The position numbers were made by a program, and so were the translations under genes. From an uncultured Granulosicoccus sp. (GTDB lineage Bacteria; Pseudomonadota; Gammaproteobacteria; Granulosicoccales; Granulosicoccaceae): a DNA stretch of 64,000 nt. The DNA lies in assembly GCA_937924505.1 (NCBI GenBank), contig CALDSR010000004.1, positions 186,001 through 250,000 on the forward strand, given 5' to 3'. The notes beneath the pieces are model-generated. The model made no database searches, was not told the origin of the DNA, and saw nothing but the letters and a program-made list of their open reading frames with translations. Positions 62,157-64,000 of the stretch are shown in pieces (position 1 is the first letter of the stretch; each line of letters starts with the position of its first letter).

Positions 62157-62666
62157 ATGAAATATCTATTTCGGCTGCTGTGGCTGGTGTTGACACATTC
62201 AAGACGCTCGCGCTGCAATTTGATGGGCCCCTGTAAAACGCACTTTCGCGTGCTCCCCAACGACCTGGACGTCTTGATGCATGTGAACAATGGTGTCTAC
62301 CTGACCATTGCTGACCTCGGGCGTACCGATCTATTGCTACGCTCTAATGCCTTGAGCCGAATCAGAAAGAAGGGTTGGTACGCGGTTGTTGCCGCTGAAA
62401 CCATTCGATTTAAAAAATCACTGAAACTGTGGCAGCGCTTCAGCATTACTACGCGAATCATCGCCTGGACGGAGAAAGCCATTTTTCTTGAACAGACATT
62501 CAACAGAGGTGATACGTTTGTCGCTCGAGCGGTTATCGATGTCCGCTTCCTGTCTCATCACGGTGGAATCGTGACACCTGAAGAACTTCTTGATTTTCTC
62601 GATATCGATGCCGAGTCTCCAGCGGTACCCGATTGGATTCAGAACTGGTCGGAGAACAATCAGTGA
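62157..62666 (+). CDS. Acyl-CoA thioesterase, 4HBT hotdog family (THEM6-like)
   Basis: 169 residues. The hotdog fold signature includes THFRVLPNDLDVLMHVNNGVYL, where the Asp-x-Asp/His-x-N-N pattern is the conserved active-site region of YbgC/THEM6-like thioesterases, followed by the long helix with RTDLLLRS and strands VAAETIRFKKSLKLWQRFSI. A hydrophobic N-terminus (YLFRLLWLVLTHSRRSRC) may touch the membrane. The ABC permease start overlaps the stop (GTGA at 62663-62666), so the gene heads a coupled group of at least three. Confidence 0.85.
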   Translation: MKYLFRLLWLVLTHSRRSRCNLMGPCKTHFRVLPNDLDVLMHVNNGVYLTIADLGRTDLLLRSNALSRIRKKGWYAVVAAETIRFKKSLKLWQRFSITTRIIAWTEKAIFLEQTFNRGDTFVARAVIDVRFLSHHGGIVTPEELLDFLDIDAESPAVPDWIQNWSENNQ

Positions 62667-63478
62667 ATGGGGTTCACAAAACCATCGCTATTGCACGTGA
62701 TGAAGTCCTGCGCTTGCCATCAACTCGTCGTGGTCTGCTATCACTGGCAGCTTTCGCCCTGATCTGGTTGGCGATCATGCTGTATGCATTGGTCCCTGCA
62801 GCCAACCTGGTTCAGAGTGGGCAAGCAAGCGGTCTTGCCGAATTGATCTTCGTGCCGCTGGGTTTGACGGTGCTTGCCGAGTGGCCAGCGCCTTCGCTCG
62901 CCTTGTATTGGATTCTGGGTTTGTACCTGTTTCCTTTTTTTACCGTGATGACAGCGGCGGATCAAACGGCCAGCGACAGGAGTCGCGGCACCCTCAGGTT
63001 CTTTGCCTTGCGCTGTAGTCGACTCGACATTTTTCTTGGTCGGTTTCTCGGGCAGTTTTTCGTACAGTGTCTGCTGGTTCTGACAACTCTGGCGAGTGTA
63101 TTGATTTTGATTGCAATCAAGTCGCCAGAATTGCTCAGCGCAAGCCTTGAACGCAGTCCCGTCATCATGGTCAATCTGGCGTTGTTGCTTTTACCCTATA
63201 CCGCGTTGATGGCGGGTGTGTCGGCAATAGCAAAATCTGCGCGTCAAGCAACGCTGTTTGCGATGATGGCCTGGGTTCTCGTCTCGATCATTATCTGGTA
63301 CGTACAACGAAAATATGGTGAAGTGCCGCTACTTGACTGGGTATTGCCTGGCTCGCAAATCGCGCATCTACGAAAAATGTTTGACTGGCAAACACTTGAC
63401 TATGCCCTCATTCCCATAGTCCATACGGTTGTATTGCTTGGCTTCGGCGCCTTCATGATGCACAGGCGCGATCTATGA
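62663..63478 (+). CDS. ABC-2 type transporter permease (NosY-like)
   Basis: 271 residues with about six membrane helices. I use GTG 62663, which overlaps the thioesterase stop and has GGAG 8 bases upstream. Earlier in-frame codons lack a site. The segment TAADQTASDRSRGTLRFFALRCSRLDIFLGRFLGQFF is the cytoplasmic coupling region typical of NosY-type permeases (EDRRSGTL-like). The substrate is unknown. No nosZ, nosD or nosL is in view, so a nitrous-oxide role is not supported here. The ATPase gene follows with an ATGA overlap. Confidence 0.85.
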   Translation: MNGVHKTIAIARDEVLRLPSTRRGLLSLAAFALIWLAIMLYALVPAANLVQSGQASGLAELIFVPLGLTVLAEWPAPSLALYWILGLYLFPFFTVMTAADQTASDRSRGTLRFFALRCSRLDIFLGRFLGQFFVQCLLVLTTLASVLILIAIKSPELLSASLERSPVIMVNLALLLLPYTALMAGVSAIAKSARQATLFAMMAWVLVSIIIWYVQRKYGEVPLLDWVLPGSQIAHLRKMFDWQTLDYALIPIVHTVVLLGFGAFMMHRRDL

Positions 63479-64000
63479 GCCTTGTCGTTGCTGAGGGTCT
63501 GACAAAGCGTTATGGCAGCGCGACGGCGCTTGATCAATTGACGTTGACGCTTGAGCCTGGTGCGCCAATCGCATTGATCGGGCCAAACGGTGCAGGCAAG
63601 ACCACCTTCCTCAGTTTGTTGTGCGGATTCATACGACCAAGCGCGGGTACCGTCCAGATACTCGGTAACAAACCCGGTAGCGCTTCACTTAGTGGCCATC
63701 TTGCTGCATTGCCGCAAGACGCAGTGCTTGATCCGCGCCTCGGGATAGGCAGGCAGTTGAAATTCTTAAGTGAATTGCAAGGTATGACACGGCGCGAAGC
63801 TCGTGTTGACGTCGAACGTGTTCTGCAGGCTGTTGATCTGGCTGATGTCGTGCACAAGAAGCCAACGGAACTCAGCCACGGCATGCGCAAGCGCGTGTCC
63901 ATCGCGCAAACCTTGCTAGGTACACCGAGTGTCGTTTTGCTTGATGAACCGACGGCAGGCATTGATCCGCCAAATGCCAAGATGATTCGTGATGTTGTTC
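63475..64000 (+). CDS. ABC transporter ATP-binding protein, 3'-partial
   Basis: Starts at ATG 63475, overlapping the permease stop (ATGA), and runs off the window after about 175 codons. It opens with MSLVVAEGLTKRYGSATALD. Walker A is GPNGAGKTT (near 40), the Q-loop is in AALPQDAVLDP, the signature is the variant LSHGMRKRVSIAQTLL, and Walker B is VVLLDEPTAGIDP. It pairs with the permease to form an ABC-2 exporter or NosF/NosY-like system. The substitution of LSHGM for LSGGQ is common in NosF-like and CcmA-like ATPases. Confidence 0.92.
   Translation, partial: MSLVVAEGLTKRYGSATALDQLTLTLEPGAPIALIGPNGAGKTTFLSLLCGFIRPSAGTVQILGNKPGSASLSGHLAALPQDAVLDPRLGIGRQLKFLSELQGMTRREARVDVERVLQAVDLADVVHKKPTELSHGMRKRVSIAQTLLGTPSVVLLDEPTAGIDPPNAKMIRDVV

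Noticed and set aside
61861..62202. Minus-strand frame with repeating Leu-Ile-Arg-Asp
   Set aside because: Simple antisense of the 12-bp tandem repeat. The patatin frame on the plus strand is supported by catalytic motifs.
62633..63478. nos (nitrous oxide reductase) cluster from NosY/NosF-like genes
   Set aside because: ABC-2 permease and ATPase resemble many exporters, and no other nos gene is visible before the window ends.

Overview
The window reads as ordinary chromosome of a gammaproteobacterium, probably marine or free-living and aerobic, with moderate GC. Evidence for this is the order recJ - prfB - lysS, the presence of AlkB, Ada, SbmA/BacA-like, YrdA-like, EttA, DusC and FkpA-like proteins, and a large stock of acyl-CoA and methylated-amine catabolic enzymes. 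I do not assign a genus. No rRNA, tRNA, CRISPR array, insertion sequence or prophage was recognised.

Layout. 1-5065 (+): a four-gene acyl-CoA operon (BKACE/DUF849 cleavage enzyme, acyl-CoA dehydrogenase, ADP-forming acyl-CoA ligase, CaiD-like hydratase) that fits breakdown of gamma-butyrobetaine or carnitine to glycine betaine. 5215-14879: housekeeping and stress genes (glmS, alkB, EamA and SbmA-like transporters, gamma carbonic anhydrase family, ettA). 14918-18944 (+): upp, then an MttB-family methyltransferase without pyrrolysine and a choline-dehydrogenase-like GMC enzyme, which extends the methylated-amine theme. 19143-22384: manC, an A+T-rich gap, a nitronate monooxygenase and a GNAT gene that has lost its 3' part. 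22481-30624: membrane protein, FKBP isomerase, a cvfB-like/rbgA/MFS operon, dusC, an agmatinase-family enzyme and a DUF6279-like lipoprotein. 30704-34395 (+): SlyD-like protein, M48-TPR lipoprotein and a secreted hydrolase with a GlyGly-CTERM-like tail. 34366-38221 (-): vWA lipoprotein, ECF sigma factor, anti-sigma-like protein and HAD phosphatase in one apparent operon. 39223-47407: branched-chain/short-chain acyl-CoA catabolism (LiuC-like hydratase, DsbA-family isomerase, acyl-CoA dehydrogenase, thiolase), a MerR/LiuR-like regulator and the fused mutase IcmF, with a 26-bp palindrome between regulator and icmF. 47579-50218: PAS-GGDEF-EAL protein. 50900-55873: ada, GFA protein, a membrane-anchored disulfide oxidoreductase and a conserved recJ neighbour. 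55870-60254: recJ, prfB with its programmed frameshift, lysS. 60310-64000: exported protein, patatin-like protein ending in a tandem repeat, thioesterase, and an ABC-2 permease/ATPase pair cut by the window end.

The most striking element is a class I cyclic di-GMP riboswitch aptamer at about 50334-50422. It lies directly downstream of the GGDEF-EAL gene and is followed by some 340 bases with no convincing gene, ending in an intrinsic terminator. This arrangement suggests a c-di-GMP-binding non-coding transcript, or control of a very small product, next to an enzyme of c-di-GMP turnover.

Working together: the first operon, the MttB homologue and the GMC oxidoreductase can be read as parts of one route that converts quaternary amines to and from glycine betaine. 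The 39-47 kb cluster would channel leucine, valine and branched short-chain acyl-CoAs into central metabolism under a MerR regulator.
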